A DNA stretch of 64,000 nt from Anoxynatronum sibiricum (lineage in GTDB: Bacteria; Bacillota; Clostridia; Peptostreptococcales; Tindalliaceae): contig NZ_JBCITM010000009.1 of the NCBI RefSeq assembly GCF_039414295.1, positions 1 to 64,000 of the forward strand, in the 5' to 3' direction. Below are positions 42,803 to 52,431 of the stretch, in pieces. The notes under the pieces are model-generated. The model ran no database searches. It was not told the origin of the DNA and saw nothing but the letters and a program-made list of their open reading frames with translations. Numbering within the stretch: the first letter of the stretch is position 1; every line of letters starts with the position of its first letter. Both the position numbers and the translations under genes were made by a program.

Positions 42803-44719
42803 TCATTTCGCTATCAAAGAGCGAAAATGTGTCTTTTTATCATGAAATTCCTGCTGCCAGAGTTCCAGGCAAAGAAGCCCCCAGATATTCCGGCCAAACT
42901 CCAGTTCTCCATCCAGCAAATCAAGCACTTTTTTGTTATCTACAAAGCGACGCGTAAGTGCTTTTGATGAAGAAAAAGTATCTTGCACAAAATCTCTTGC
43001 TTCTCCTTTCATCCACTGGGTGAATGGCGTGGGAAAGCCCTTCTTATCTGTGCGTTCTGTTATTTTTTTCGGCAGATGGGGCCTGGCAACCTGGTGCAGT
43101 ATATGTTTCATGCGGCCATCCTTAATTTTAATGTTTGCCGGCATGGTGGCCACCAACTCCACAAGCGGATGATCTAAAAATGGGACCCGCGATTCCACTC
43201 CCCATGCCATTGACATTCGATCTTCCACCTGTAGGAGGGCAGGAAGCAGTGTCTTGAAATCAAAATGTGTCATCTGGTCCAAGTAAGATTCTTTCCCCAC
43301 GTTTTTTCCTTTAAAAATAGAGCGAAATGTTTCGTATGGAGAATACTCACCCAGCTCTTCCCAGCGGATTTCTTCTCTCAAGTCAGGCGCTCTGTTGACC
43401 AGTCTAAAGTATCTTTTGTCCATCTCATCAAAGAGTCCTTCCCTCCAAAACTTTTTTAGCATAGGTTTGTAATCATTTAAAGCCGTCAGGTTGGGTATGA
43501 TGGACTCATAGGTGAGTACAAAACTCGGGCTGTTCATAGTGCCTTCGATGGCTCCTTTGATACACTGTTCAAAATAGGCCACCAAGTAGCGAGTGTAGCC
43601 ACCGAATATTTCGTCTCCCCCTTGTCCTCCTAAAACAACCTTCCGGTACTGGGAAGCTTCCTGAGATACAAGAAACTGTGGCAGAACGCCTGGCCCTGCA
43701 ACGGGATAGTCGAGATGATAGATGACTTTTTGGATGTGTTCAAGAAAATCAGCACATTTAATATCACGCACTTTTAGGTCGAAACCGCAGTGCTCTGCAA
43801 GGGTTTCTGCGTAAGGACTTTCATCAAAAGACTCGCCATACTCGCTAAAGCGACCGTTAAAACCCATCATTCGATTTTCTGGAATCAGGTGAGCAGCCAA
43901 AGATGCAATGGTGCTTGAATCCAGCCCTCCAGAGATGTAGGCTCCCACAGGAACATCGCTTTTCATGTGAAGGGTCACTGTTTCGGTGAGCAACTCAGTA
44001 AGCCGTTCCATAAAATATTTCTCAGTATGGTCGAAGTCCAGATTATAATACACTTCCCAGTAACGATCTATCCTTAAATTTCCATCCCTTACTCTCAATT
44101 GGTGGGCGGGGGGCAATTCTCGTATTCCATTAAAGAGCGTTTTTCCTTCAAGGCAGAACTGGAAAGTCAAGTAATCCTTTAATCCCTCCACGTCCGTTTC
44201 TATATCTGGTACGAAAGGAAGAAGGGCCTTGATTTCAGAAGCAAAGTACAGCACATTGTCCACTATCGTATAGTAAAAAGGTTTGATTCCAAATCGGTCG
44301 CGTGCACAAAAGAGCACCTGCTTCCTCTCATCCCAGAGGGCGAAGGAAAACATTCCTCTGAAGCGATTTATACAAGACTCTCCCCATCTTTCATAAGCTC
44401 GGAGAATCACCTCTGTATCAGAAGCCGTGCGAAAAAGTTCTTCCCCGAGCTCTCTACGCAACTCCTGATAATTATATATTTCACCGTTGTATACAATCCA
44501 GTTCCCATGACCATCGGTCATCGGCTGTGCAGCTTCGGGAGAAAGGTCAATGATGCTCAGGCGGTTATGGCCTAAAGCGATAGAGCCGTTCTTATGTACC
44601 CATTCACCAGAACCGTCGGGTCCTCGGTGGCGTAGAAGAGTGTTCATGACCCTGATGATTTCTTGATTGTTTGGGACGGGGTTGTTCGTGATGTTTTTTA
44701 CTCCCGCAATGCTGCACAT
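42803..44719 (-). CDS. asnB: AsnB-like glutamine-dependent amidotransferase
   Basis: A 638-residue class II glutamine amidotransferase. Cys2 is the nucleophile (MCSIAGV), with the glutaminase domain to about 190 (HRGPDGSG, YNGEIYN), then the synthetase domain with the PP-loop SGGLDSS near 258-264 and GGQGGDEIFGGY. Classical function is aspartate to asparagine, but paralogues in polysaccharide loci (WbpS, WbmI) amidate sugar carboxylates. Here, with genes for diacetamido-uronic acid and SDR epimerases around it, a uronamide-forming role is the better guess. The ATG overlaps the methyltransferase stop (TAATG). Confidence 0.88.
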   Translation of the reverse strand: MCSIAGVKNITNNPVPNNQEIIRVMNTLLRHRGPDGSGEWVHKNGSIALGHNRLSIIDLSPEAAQPMTDGHGNWIVYNGEIYNYQELRRELGEELFRTASDTEVILRAYERWGESCINRFRGMFSFALWDERKQVLFCARDRFGIKPFYYTIVDNVLYFASEIKALLPFVPDIETDVEGLKDYLTFQFCLEGKTLFNGIRELPPAHQLRVRDGNLRIDRYWEVYYNLDFDHTEKYFMERLTELLTETVTLHMKSDVPVGAYISGGLDSSTIASLAAHLIPENRMMGFNGRFSEYGESFDESPYAETLAEHCGFDLKVRDIKCADFLEHIQKVIYHLDYPVAGPGVLPQFLVSQEASQYRKVVLGGQGGDEIFGGYTRYLVAYFEQCIKGAIEGTMNSPSFVLTYESIIPNLTALNDYKPMLKKFWREGLFDEMDKRYFRLVNRAPDLREEIRWEELGEYSPYETFRSIFKGKNVGKESYLDQMTHFDFKTLLPALLQVEDRMSMAWGVESRVPFLDHPLVELVATMPANIKIKDGRMKHILHQVARPHLPKKITERTDKKGFPTPFTQWMKGEARDFVQDTFSSSKALTRRFVDNKKVLDLLDGELEFGRNIWGLLCLELWQQEFHDKKTHFRSLIAK

Positions 44720-45648
44720 TATGTCTCTCCTCCGTCGGTCTTCTCAAGGGATTGTTTTTCCAATTGATAGCACGCATCAATCCCTGCCACAACTCCATTA
44801 TGCAAAGGAATCCCTTTTTCATTAAATGTCAACTCAGATAAAAACACCCTGTGTTCTTCAGCTAAACGCCGATCCTCAGTTGCCTCCAAGCGCTTTCCGA
44901 TATACTTCATTTCTGTCTTCGAAATCGCTGCTCCTTTAAGTTTTCCCTCGAATCCATGCGAACGCATCAGAGAAATAAAATCACCCGGTTTGTAACAATT
45001 TGATATAGGACAATTCTCTCCATCTGTCGAACGTCGAAAAGCTTCAATTATAGATTTTTCTTTAAATTTTCCTTGTTGAATTTGAAGAATATATGCCACG
45101 TATAAGTGAACCCATATACTTGAGTAATTATAGACCATCACTGAAATTTGGCCATCATCTTTCAATATGCGGTGAAGTTCGTTCAATATAGCACCTAAAT
45201 TAGCACAATGATGCAGTACCCCCGATGTATGAATGTAGTCGACCGACTTGTCTGGCAACGGAATATCATTCTTGTTCTCATCTACTTGCATAAATTCCGC
45301 ATTTTTGTTGTGTAATTGCAACCTCCTTTTTGCAGCTTCAAGTGCTGTCGGCGAAACATCAGCTGCAATAAGTTTTTTTACATTCGAATACGTTGCAAAG
45401 CCCACAACGTCATTACCGGGACCACAACCATAATCAAGTACCACTTTGCCATCCTGACCATGCACAGGCATCAAATCAATATATCCTGGATACTGGTCAT
45501 TGCGCCAGTGAAAATGCTCCAACGACTCTTCGGCAGATGTGAATGCTTTATTTGCAACCATATGGCCTGTCCAGTAAGCTGCTGACCCCTTGTTTGATAC
45601 AATGGTATGAGTCGTGTTCGATTTGATATCTTTCAGCTCTCTATTCAA
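44719..45648 (-). CDS. Class I SAM-dependent methyltransferase
   Basis: A 309-residue methyltransferase. Motif I is VLDYGCGPGNDVVGF, motif II the acidic IAADVSPTALEAA, and a post-I IHTSGVLHHCANLGAIL. The TTG at 45648 has AGGGAGGA about 6 bases upstream; an ATG at 45684 lies before the site. C-terminal 100 residues include KPGDFISLMRSHGFEG. Acceptor unknown; a sugar hydroxyl or carboxyl is likely in this context. Translationally coupled to the AsnB-like gene. Confidence 0.8.
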   Translation of the reverse strand: MNRELKDIKSNTTHTIVSNKGSAAYWTGHMVANKAFTSAEESLEHFHWRNDQYPGYIDLMPVHGQDGKVVLDYGCGPGNDVVGFATYSNVKKLIAADVSPTALEAAKRRLQLHNKNAEFMQVDENKNDIPLPDKSVDYIHTSGVLHHCANLGAILNELHRILKDDGQISVMVYNYSSIWVHLYVAYILQIQQGKFKEKSIIEAFRRSTDGENCPISNCYKPGDFISLMRSHGFEGKLKGAAISKTEMKYIGKRLEATEDRRLAEEHRVFLSELTFNEKGIPLHNGVVAGIDACYQLEKQSLEKTDGGET

Positions 45649-45684
45649 AGAGCATTCCTCCCTCTTGATGTGACAAAAATCCAC

Positions 45685-46680
45685 TCATTTATTACTTCTT
45701 TTAATAGCCTCTTTCCGCCATTCGATGAGATTTCTCAAACCTTCTTCCAGTTCAATTTGTGCTGTGAAGCCAATTTCCATTTCTGCTTTCTCAGTGCTCC
45801 CAATTCGGTTGGTTACAAATGTCTGGCCTGCTGATTCGTACTGAATATCAAGATCGGACCCGGTGATTTTTAAAATCATTTCACAAAGCTCTTTGATGGT
45901 TGTTTTGGTGCCTCTTCCCACATTATAAAAAGTGTCTGTCTCATCCGCCTTAAGGGCACAGATATTTGATCTTGCCACATCGGATACATAGACGAAGTCA
46001 TAGGCTTGGGAGCCATCTCCGTACACAATGGGAGAAAGTCCCTGATCAATGCGATCCAGAATCTTCATGATAACAGCCACGTAGGCACCTTTGTAATCCT
46101 GGCGGGTACCATAGACATTCATGTAACGAAGACCAGCGTAGTCCAACCCGTACCTGTCATGGTATGCTCTGCACATTTGCTCCCCAGCAATTTTGGTGGC
46201 ACCATAAAAAGTGCGGTTGTTGTAGGGGTGTTCTTCTGACATAGGCAGTTCAACAGCATCTCCGTAAACGGATGCGGATGATGAGTAAATCAGTTTTTTG
46301 ATATTGTTTCTGACACAGGCTTCCAACACGTTAAAAGTTCCCTGAATGTTGACGTCAAAGGCAGCACGTGGATACTCGTAGCACTGAAGGAGCCAAAGAG
46401 CCGCCAGGTGAATGACGTAATCCTTCCCCTTCATAGCACTGTTTAATATGTCTGTTTGGGTAATATCGCCACCAATGTCATATATGCTTACCCGCGGATC
46501 TTTCAGGGCAATTTTTAAATTATCATATGTACCGCGACAAAAATTGTCATACACGACGATTTCTGACACATCTTCTTTAATCAGTTCTTCCACCACATGA
46601 GATCCGATAAAGCCTGCACCACCAATTACTAAACATTTGCTGCTCTCAATATTTGGCATAAGACCACTCTTAATTTTCAT
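45685..46680 (-). CDS. NAD-dependent UDP-sugar 4-epimerase-like SDR
   Basis: A 331-residue extended SDR close to the UDP-glucose/UDP-GlcNAc 4-epimerase type: VIGGAGFIGSH loop, SSSASVYGD with the catalytic serine, YGATKIAGE with Tyr-Lys, LRYMNVYGTRQ, and DGSQAYDFVYVSDVARS. It retains the complete triad. Probably interconverts gluco- and galacto- forms of a UDP-sugar supplied by wbpA-E. AGGAG precedes the ATG. It abuts the methyltransferase and GT2 genes in the same operon. Confidence 0.82.
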   Translation of the reverse strand: MKIKSGLMPNIESSKCLVIGGAGFIGSHVVEELIKEDVSEIVVYDNFCRGTYDNLKIALKDPRVSIYDIGGDITQTDILNSAMKGKDYVIHLAALWLLQCYEYPRAAFDVNIQGTFNVLEACVRNNIKKLIYSSSASVYGDAVELPMSEEHPYNNRTFYGATKIAGEQMCRAYHDRYGLDYAGLRYMNVYGTRQDYKGAYVAVIMKILDRIDQGLSPIVYGDGSQAYDFVYVSDVARSNICALKADETDTFYNVGRGTKTTIKELCEMILKITGSDLDIQYESAGQTFVTNRIGSTEKAEMEIGFTAQIELEEGLRNLIEWRKEAIKRSNK

Positions 46681-46691
46681 TCTGAATGCTC

Positions 46692-47930
46692 CTATCGTGA
46701 TTGTTTAGTAATGAAATGAGTTGTGTGATTGTTCAAAACTCCATCTATAGTCCTGAAATACATGCGTTTTCGAGATGATACATCTTTGTGAAATATTTTT
46801 GTCGCTCTCATAAAAAAGCGTGCTACCTCTGTCTTTTTAATAATCGGCTTAATGTTTCGCTTCAAATCTCGGTGTATAATGCTTAGGTATATAATATACC
46901 TATCAAACCAGGTCAAGCTAAAAATCTTGTCCTTTAACAATTTCAACTGTTCCTCTTTAATGTGAGAGTCTGACCACCCGTCCGGCTCACGTACTAAATC
47001 TTCCCAAATATATACTAACCAGTTTCTTTTTTTAAATTCAAATGTTAAATTGCACCTTCCTTTAATAGCTAAGTAGTCCCTTGCAACCATATTATTCGCA
47101 GAACGATACGCTTTTGGTACTAAAAGTTCTTCAAATATTTGGTCATTATTGAAACTTTTCAGGAATGCGAGCGCATGTTTATCGTTCCGAGCTACGTTGC
47201 CTCCATTTGATAAGTCTGTCCTAATGTGAACTATCCCAGGATCAGAGAGTTCCATTGCAGATTCAACCAAAGATAGTGCTAAAACCATGGAGGTATAGTC
47301 AGGAGCTATAGCGTGAAAGAGGGCGCCAGAGTGCTTGATGATTTTGTGGCAGAGAGCTGCTTTGTATGCTCCAAAGCATATTTTTCCTCTAGTGTAATGG
47401 GGGGGATCTTGCTCAGAACGCGAGCACCTGGCCAAGCCCTTCTTTGAAAGTTCTTCTTTGCAGTTAAAGGGTTTGTACTTTTCGCCGCTTGAGACACTAC
47501 TGGTCTTTTGGTGATAAATGCCCGTTCCAAAGTAGTTGGGGAATTTAATTGGCGAATAACTATTATCGATCCAATTGACGATGTCCGGGCTCATTTCACT
47601 GACACAGTGATGTGTGCGTTCTAGCGTATCCGGAAGAAGAAACATTTTATCTGTCAAATAAAGTATGTACTCGCCTTCAGTGTAGCTGAAAGCTCTATTC
47701 CAATTTTCAACCATATTAAGGCATGACTCTGTTTGATTGTACTTGATATTCAGCTTCCATGTTTCAGCAGCCCGCTCACATATCTCTTTGCAAGATAACG
47801 CAGGATCTGTAAAGTTGTCCGAAATTACTACTTCAAAATCTTTGTATGTTTGCCTTGAGAGAAAAAGCAATGCCCTCTCAATAAATTGAGGGCGATGGTG
47901 CGTTGGATACACAATAGAAAAACTTACCAT
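46692..47930 (-). CDS. Family 2 glycosyltransferase
   Basis: A 412-residue GT-A enzyme: FSIVYPTHHRPQFIERALLF and VVISDNFTDP form the UDP-binding end, with YILYLTDKMFLLPD in place of a standard DxD. The C-terminal 150 residues are basic and helical (RDLKRNIKPIIKKTEVARF), perhaps for membrane contact. GGAGGAG precedes the ATG. AT-rich compared with the SDR genes beside it. Donor and acceptor cannot be named. Confidence 0.75.
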   Translation of the reverse strand: MVSFSIVYPTHHRPQFIERALLFLSRQTYKDFEVVISDNFTDPALSCKEICERAAETWKLNIKYNQTESCLNMVENWNRAFSYTEGEYILYLTDKMFLLPDTLERTHHCVSEMSPDIVNWIDNSYSPIKFPNYFGTGIYHQKTSSVSSGEKYKPFNCKEELSKKGLARCSRSEQDPPHYTRGKICFGAYKAALCHKIIKHSGALFHAIAPDYTSMVLALSLVESAMELSDPGIVHIRTDLSNGGNVARNDKHALAFLKSFNNDQIFEELLVPKAYRSANNMVARDYLAIKGRCNLTFEFKKRNWLVYIWEDLVREPDGWSDSHIKEEQLKLLKDKIFSLTWFDRYIIYLSIIHRDLKRNIKPIIKKTEVARFFMRATKIFHKDVSSRKRMYFRTIDGVLNNHTTHFITKQSR

Positions 47931-47946
47931 TTTTACTCCTCCGGAA

Positions 47947-48747
47947 TCAAATTCTCCTCAAATATCCCTCTGGTGCAACAGTGATCACCAGCTTGTTCTC
48001 GATCATTTCATCCAGTTCATACTTGAGGGGTAATCCATCGGCTGCTTTTCTACCCTCTTCGGTCAGACGACGAAAGTACTCACGCACAGCCGTCTTCGGG
48101 TTGTTGCCAGGGCCCCAGGGGCGATCTGGGAACATTTCTGCAGGCATATTCTCAACTATGGTGTCAAAAACAACACAGTAACTTCCTCGAGTGGTGAGAG
48201 GGGCATACGCTTCCAGTTCTGCTAACACGTGCTCATGTGTGTGATTGGAGTCCAGCATAACCAGAATTCTGTCGTATTTGGATGCGATTTTGTGCACCTT
48301 CTCAACGATCTCCGGCGAAATACTGTCTCCTTCGATCATCTCAATTTTATGGGCCAACGGATGCGCTTCTATTGCTGCTCTATTATGTGGACGTATCTCG
48401 ATGTCGAGACCAAGAACACGGCGTTGGCTTATCTTAGGGTCCAAAGATTCTCCTGTTACAGCGGCGTCGCAATAATCCAGCATCGCTAGCATAGCAGCGT
48501 TCATCACCAGTGAACCTCCGTGAGCGATGCCTGTTTCAATGATCAGATCAGGTTTGATAGACCATATCAGTTCCTGCACAGCGACCATGTCCTGGGGGTA
48601 CTGGATGATAGGACGACCGATTGATGAAAAGTTGTAAGAGTAGTGAGCCAATAAAGATTCCTTCATCAAGTCATGAGCAGCTTTCTGTAAAGACCTGTTT
48701 GCTGAATTTGATATAATTCTCTTTTGAACTTCTTTTTTAAAAGTCAT
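47947..48747 (-). CDS. CmcI-family (cephalosporin hydroxylase-like) methyltransferase
   Basis: A 266-residue protein of the CmcI / rhamnosyl O-methyltransferase group. IIETGIAHGGSLVMNAAML is the SAM loop, and VMLDSNHTHEHVLAELEAYAPL carries the family's metal-binding Asp and His residues. Despite the name these are SAM- and Mg-dependent O-methyltransferases, common in glycan loci. Overlaps the preceding methyltransferase stop by 11 bases. It probably O-methylates a sugar hydroxyl. Confidence 0.85.
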   Translation of the reverse strand: MTFKKEVQKRIISNSANRSLQKAAHDLMKESLLAHYSYNFSSIGRPIIQYPQDMVAVQELIWSIKPDLIIETGIAHGGSLVMNAAMLAMLDYCDAAVTGESLDPKISQRRVLGLDIEIRPHNRAAIEAHPLAHKIEMIEGDSISPEIVEKVHKIASKYDRILVMLDSNHTHEHVLAELEAYAPLTTRGSYCVVFDTIVENMPAEMFPDRPWGPGNNPKTAVREYFRRLTEEGRKAADGLPLKYELDEMIENKLVITVAPEGYLRRI

Positions 48748-49795
48748 TATCTATCCTCCAATATTGAAAGCGCTCTCCAGCCACGTCATATATCTCTTTG
48801 GCGTAGTTCGAGTTCATAATGAAAATTGTCGAGCCATCAGGCAAACTTTTCAAGACTTTATCTGGTGATGAGACTTTCAAACCGGTTCCACCCAAGTACT
48901 TCCCTTGTTTTGCAGGATTGATATCTATTATATGCTTGATTTCAGCACCCATCCGCTTCATGAAAAGCGAGAATATGACTCCCTTCGAGGCTCCTCCCCA
49001 GACTACATATGTTCCTTCAGGATCTTCTTTCACCATGTTAGATGCAGAATACAAGCCTTTCAAGAAATCATCTGGAATAATAGCTAGTTCTCCCCGGAAA
49101 ACTGGTGCTTTCAATGTAGAAAGGTCGGCGAGCACATAAAGATACTGCCCATTAAATAAGTGTCCCGACTCGTAAATTTTTCCAAACATGCGGACAAAGT
49201 CATCTTTACGGAAATAGTTGACGTGCTCGTAAAAAATATCGAACCATGCACGATTGTGACATATCCAGTCAAAACACGGAACTTCAATGTAAATCATTGC
49301 ATCAGGTTTTAAGGATCTGATCTGAAATAAAAATTCGACAGGGTTAACAATATGCTCTAAAACATGGCGTAATATAATCCCGTCAGCTTTGATAGAGATC
49401 TCCGGGCCGTAATACATCTTTTTTATAGCAGGATTATCACCTTCGTAGGAAGGGTCGTAACCAATAATATCAAAACCCTCCGATGTAAGGTGTTCCAAAA
49501 AATACCCTTTTCCGCAACCAATTTCTACTAACCTCATGCCTTTCCAATAATGTAAAATGATATTGCCTACTTCTTGCAAATGTTTGTTGAAAATGGCTGA
49601 ACTAGCCTGTTCATTTTGATATGACGAATCATAATGCATAAGTGCTTCATCAAAATCGGAGTTGAATATCAGTCCCGTGTTTGTGTCCTGGACCAACACA
49701 ACATCCCCTTTCGGACATTTAATCGCAGCCACTGGTGAATCATACATCTTATTTTGAAAAACCGGCAACCGATCTACACGGAATATCGTTTCCAT
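48737..49795 (-). CDS. SAM methyltransferase with C-methyltransferase-like C-terminal domain
   Basis: A 352-residue protein. The SAM domain is central: LVEIGCGKGYFLEHL (about 90-105), then ILRHVLEHIVNPVEF. The C-terminal third (YVVWGGASKGVIFSLFM and SNYAKEIYDV) matches the Rossmann-like domain that ends sugar C-methyltransferases; the N-terminal zinc-binding domain of that family is absent. The ATG at 49795 follows GAGGAG. It lies in the deoxysugar block together with the full C-methyltransferase at 50.6 kb. Confidence 0.78.
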   Translation of the reverse strand: METIFRVDRLPVFQNKMYDSPVAAIKCPKGDVVLVQDTNTGLIFNSDFDEALMHYDSSYQNEQASSAIFNKHLQEVGNIILHYWKGMRLVEIGCGKGYFLEHLTSEGFDIIGYDPSYEGDNPAIKKMYYGPEISIKADGIILRHVLEHIVNPVEFLFQIRSLKPDAMIYIEVPCFDWICHNRAWFDIFYEHVNYFRKDDFVRMFGKIYESGHLFNGQYLYVLADLSTLKAPVFRGELAIIPDDFLKGLYSASNMVKEDPEGTYVVWGGASKGVIFSLFMKRMGAEIKHIIDINPAKQGKYLGGTGLKVSSPDKVLKSLPDGSTIFIMNSNYAKEIYDVAGERFQYWRIDNDF

Positions 49796-50636
49796 TTTGA
49801 TCTCCTCTCTCAAATTTGGAGAGCTTCATTCCATCTGACCAGAAGGCCATTGGTTCATACTTCGGGTATTGAAAATGTCCCAGATTAAGCTTTATTTTCC
49901 ATTTGTTCTCGTATATCCATCTTTCCACCATCGTTCGCATTGACACAGGCTGACCAGATGCAATGTTGAGAATGCCAACATTGGCCTCTTCCTTGGCAAG
50001 ATCAACAATATACGCGGCTGCTTTTTCGATTGGTAGATAGTCACGAAGCTGCTCTCCACCGGACATATTAAAGTACTCTTTACCTCGATGTACAGCCTCT
50101 CGCAACTGGGAATAAATCGAGTTTGATGACTGCCCCTCTCCGTAAAGATAGAAGAGACGACCCCATGTGAAATTAAATGGATGTTGTTGTTGAAGATATT
50201 CCAACTGGATACGCAACGCATTCTTAGCATAACCATAAGATGTTGAGGGACGTGCTTCGAGTTCTTCCTTTAAAGGGCCGTACTGCATTCCGTACTCAAG
50301 ACAAGTGCCAGCAACAATAAGAGTTTTCAACCCTTCTTTTACGAGCAATGATAAAAAACGATATTGACTAGGCAACTCTGTCTCAATGTGATGCATCGAG
50401 TTATAGTTTGGTAGTCCTCCCCAGGCAAGGTGAATGACAACATCAGGCGATCCGATAGAAGCAAGCACGCCTTCTTCCGCTTCAGAGATGTCCATCTGTC
50501 GGATATCGCAACTCCATTCATCTGGTATTTTCGACATGTTGCGTGCAACCGCAACCGTCTCAACAGGGTGTCGAGTTAGCTCCGCAATAACGTACCGTCC
50601 AATGTATCCAGCAGCTCCCGTAACAGCAATTTTCAT
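49749..50636 (-). CDS. NAD(P)-dependent SDR, probable 4-ketoreductase or epimerase
   Basis: A 295-residue SDR with NAD loop VTGAAGYIGRY, active-site YGYAKNALR (Tyr-Lys), VAGTCLEYG with the catalytic Ser/Thr position, and LRDYLPIEKAAAYI. In NDP-deoxysugar pathways such a protein reduces the 4-keto group last. The ATG at 50636 follows GGAGGAGG. Its 3' end overlaps the next gene by 47 bases and the last 15 residues look like random extension, so a lost stop codon is possible. Confidence 0.8.
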   Translation of the reverse strand: MKIAVTGAAGYIGRYVIAELTRHPVETVAVARNMSKIPDEWSCDIRQMDISEAEEGVLASIGSPDVVIHLAWGGLPNYNSMHHIETELPSQYRFLSLLVKEGLKTLIVAGTCLEYGMQYGPLKEELEARPSTSYGYAKNALRIQLEYLQQQHPFNFTWGRLFYLYGEGQSSNSIYSQLREAVHRGKEYFNMSGGEQLRDYLPIEKAAAYIVDLAKEEANVGILNIASGQPVSMRTMVERWIYENKWKIKLNLGHFQYPKYEPMAFWSDGMKLSKFERGDQNGNDIPCRSVAGFSK

Positions 50637-51871
50637 TCTGCACCTCCTCCGATTTTCTGAACAGAAGGCACCGCGACGTAAAACTCGCCACCCCATTCAC
50701 GGATGTACCCGTGCTGTTCAACAATCTCATCTGCAATATTCCACGGTAACACTAATACTGTATCCGGTTTTCTCTTTCTTAGCTCATCCGGGTGCAGGAT
50801 CGGGATATGACTCCCTGGCAGATACTTCCCCTGCTTAGAGGGGGCTGCATCACAGACATATGGGATCATGTCGGGTTTTATACCAGCGTAGTTGAGAAGG
50901 GTGTTTCCTTTGGCTGCGGCACCGTATGCGGCGATTTTACGTCCAGATCGTTTCTGATGCAGAAGAAAAAGAAGTAGATCGTTCTTGATTGTCTCTGCTC
51001 TATGTTGAAAGTCAGCGTAAATTTTATGGTCGGACAAACCAAAACGCTCTTCAATATCAAGGAGCATACGAACATTTTCCATGGTGGGACGTAAATCGTT
51101 TGAATGGCAAGCATGGATTCGAAGACTTCCACCGTGCGTTGGCAGTTCCTCCACATGGAAAATACGGAGATCCCCAGAATTAAGAATACGCATCGTCGTT
51201 CCCAACGATAGGTATGAATAGTGTTCGTGGTAGATGGTATCGAACTGTGCGTGTTCTATCAGGCGCATGAGATGTGGAAATTCCAAGGTGATGGTACCAC
51301 TAGGTTTAAGTGCGATTTTGAGTCCTGCGACGAAATCATTGATATCGGGAACATGAGCAAAGACATTATTGCCAATCAGTAGGTCCGCCTGTCGACCTTC
51401 ATTCCGCAATTCTTCCGCAAGTGTTTGTCCAAAAAAGCGTCGAAGCACGGGGATGCCGAGAGCCTCTGCAGCTTCCGCAGTGCTGGCTGTCGGTTCGATA
51501 CCCAAGCAAGGAATCTTGCGGGCAACAAAGTTCTGTAGGAGGTATCCGTCGTTGGAAGCAATTTCGATGATAAAGTTCTCCTGTGTCAGTTTTAGTTCGT
51601 CGATGATTGCAATGGCGAAAGAAGCAGCGTGCTCCAGCCACATTCCAGAGACAGAGGAAAAGTAGGCATAATCGTGGTTGAAAAGTTGGTCGGCTTCGGC
51701 ATAGTCCTCTGTCTGGACGAGTCGGCAGTTGTCGCATACTTTTAGCTTCAGCGGAAAGGACAGCTCTGGTGAAACCAGGTCATCTTCCGTCAAATAGGCG
51801 TTGGAAGGAGGCGCAAATCCCAGGTCAATAAATGTACGCTTCAACTCTATACCACAGTGTCTGCACTTCAT
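50633..51871 (-). CDS. NDP-hexose C-methyltransferase
   Basis: A 412-residue three-domain enzyme. The N-terminal zinc site uses C3, C6, C46 and C49 (MKCRHC, KVCDNC); the SAM domain has IIEIASNDGYLLQNF; the catalytic loop is IYHEHYSYLS (His-Glu-His); the C-terminal domain has IAAYGAAAKGNTLLNY. This is the TylC3/TcaB9 architecture that adds a methyl to C3 of a 4-keto-6-deoxy sugar. It lies with an RmlC-like epimerase and CDP-glucose genes, indicating a 6-deoxy-3-C-methyl-hexose. Starts within the upstream stop (ATGA). Confidence 0.9.
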   Translation of the reverse strand: MKCRHCGIELKRTFIDLGFAPPSNAYLTEDDLVSPELSFPLKLKVCDNCRLVQTEDYAEADQLFNHDYAYFSSVSGMWLEHAASFAIAIIDELKLTQENFIIEIASNDGYLLQNFVARKIPCLGIEPTASTAEAAEALGIPVLRRFFGQTLAEELRNEGRQADLLIGNNVFAHVPDINDFVAGLKIALKPSGTITLEFPHLMRLIEHAQFDTIYHEHYSYLSLGTTMRILNSGDLRIFHVEELPTHGGSLRIHACHSNDLRPTMENVRMLLDIEERFGLSDHKIYADFQHRAETIKNDLLLFLLHQKRSGRKIAAYGAAAKGNTLLNYAGIKPDMIPYVCDAAPSKQGKYLPGSHIPILHPDELRKRKPDTVLVLPWNIADEIVEQHGYIREWGGEFYVAVPSVQKIGGGAE

Positions 51872-52431
51872 AAAGATACCCCCGTATAGGTCGACAATAT
51901 GAGCGGGTGGCTATTGTCTTTATCTGAAAGGTCTTTGAGAGGTAGTGGCCATTTTATGTCAAGCACTGGATCAGTAGGCCGAAGTCCTGCTTCACTTTCC
52001 GGTTGGTAGAACTGCGTATGTAAATAGAGCATTTCACTTTCCTCCTGAAGTACTTGAAAACCGTGGGCACAGCCTTCGGGGATGACGAGCATCCTGGTGG
52101 TATAAGGGTCAAGTTCTTCGGCGTGCCACTGGAGAAATGTTGGAGAGTTTTTGCGCAAGTCAAGAGCCACATCAAAAACTCTTCCCCGAAGACAGCGCAC
52201 CATCTTCATTTCGGCATGAGGGGAATGTTGAAAGTGCATGCCTCTTACCGCTCCAACTTCCCTCGTTTGAGAGTGGTTGATTTGGACGATGCGCCTCTCT
52301 CCGAGAACAGTGGCGAGATCATCTGCGCAGAAAAGACGAGCGAAGGATCCCCGGTGGTCTTTAACTGCTATTGTCTCAATCACAGAGACACCCTGTATTG
52401 GTGTTTGTCTTATCGTCAGTCTTTCACCCAT
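51868..52431 (-). CDS. dTDP-4-dehydrorhamnose 3,5-epimerase-like protein (RmlC family)
   Basis: A 187-residue cupin. DHRGSFARLF, NHSQTREVGAVRGMHFQ (with the catalytic His region), GRVFDVALDLRKNSPTF and LVIPEGCAHGFQVL are the RmlC blocks. In this operon the likely substrate is a CDP-linked 4-keto-6-deoxyhexose rather than the dTDP sugar, with epimerisation at C3 and/or C5 before or after C-methylation. It overlaps the 3' end of the broken rfbG by 16 bases. Confidence 0.87.
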   Translation of the reverse strand: MGERLTIRQTPIQGVSVIETIAVKDHRGSFARLFCADDLATVLGERRIVQINHSQTREVGAVRGMHFQHSPHAEMKMVRCLRGRVFDVALDLRKNSPTFLQWHAEELDPYTTRMLVIPEGCAHGFQVLQEESEMLYLHTQFYQPESEAGLRPTDPVLDIKWPLPLKDLSDKDNSHPLILSTYTGVSL

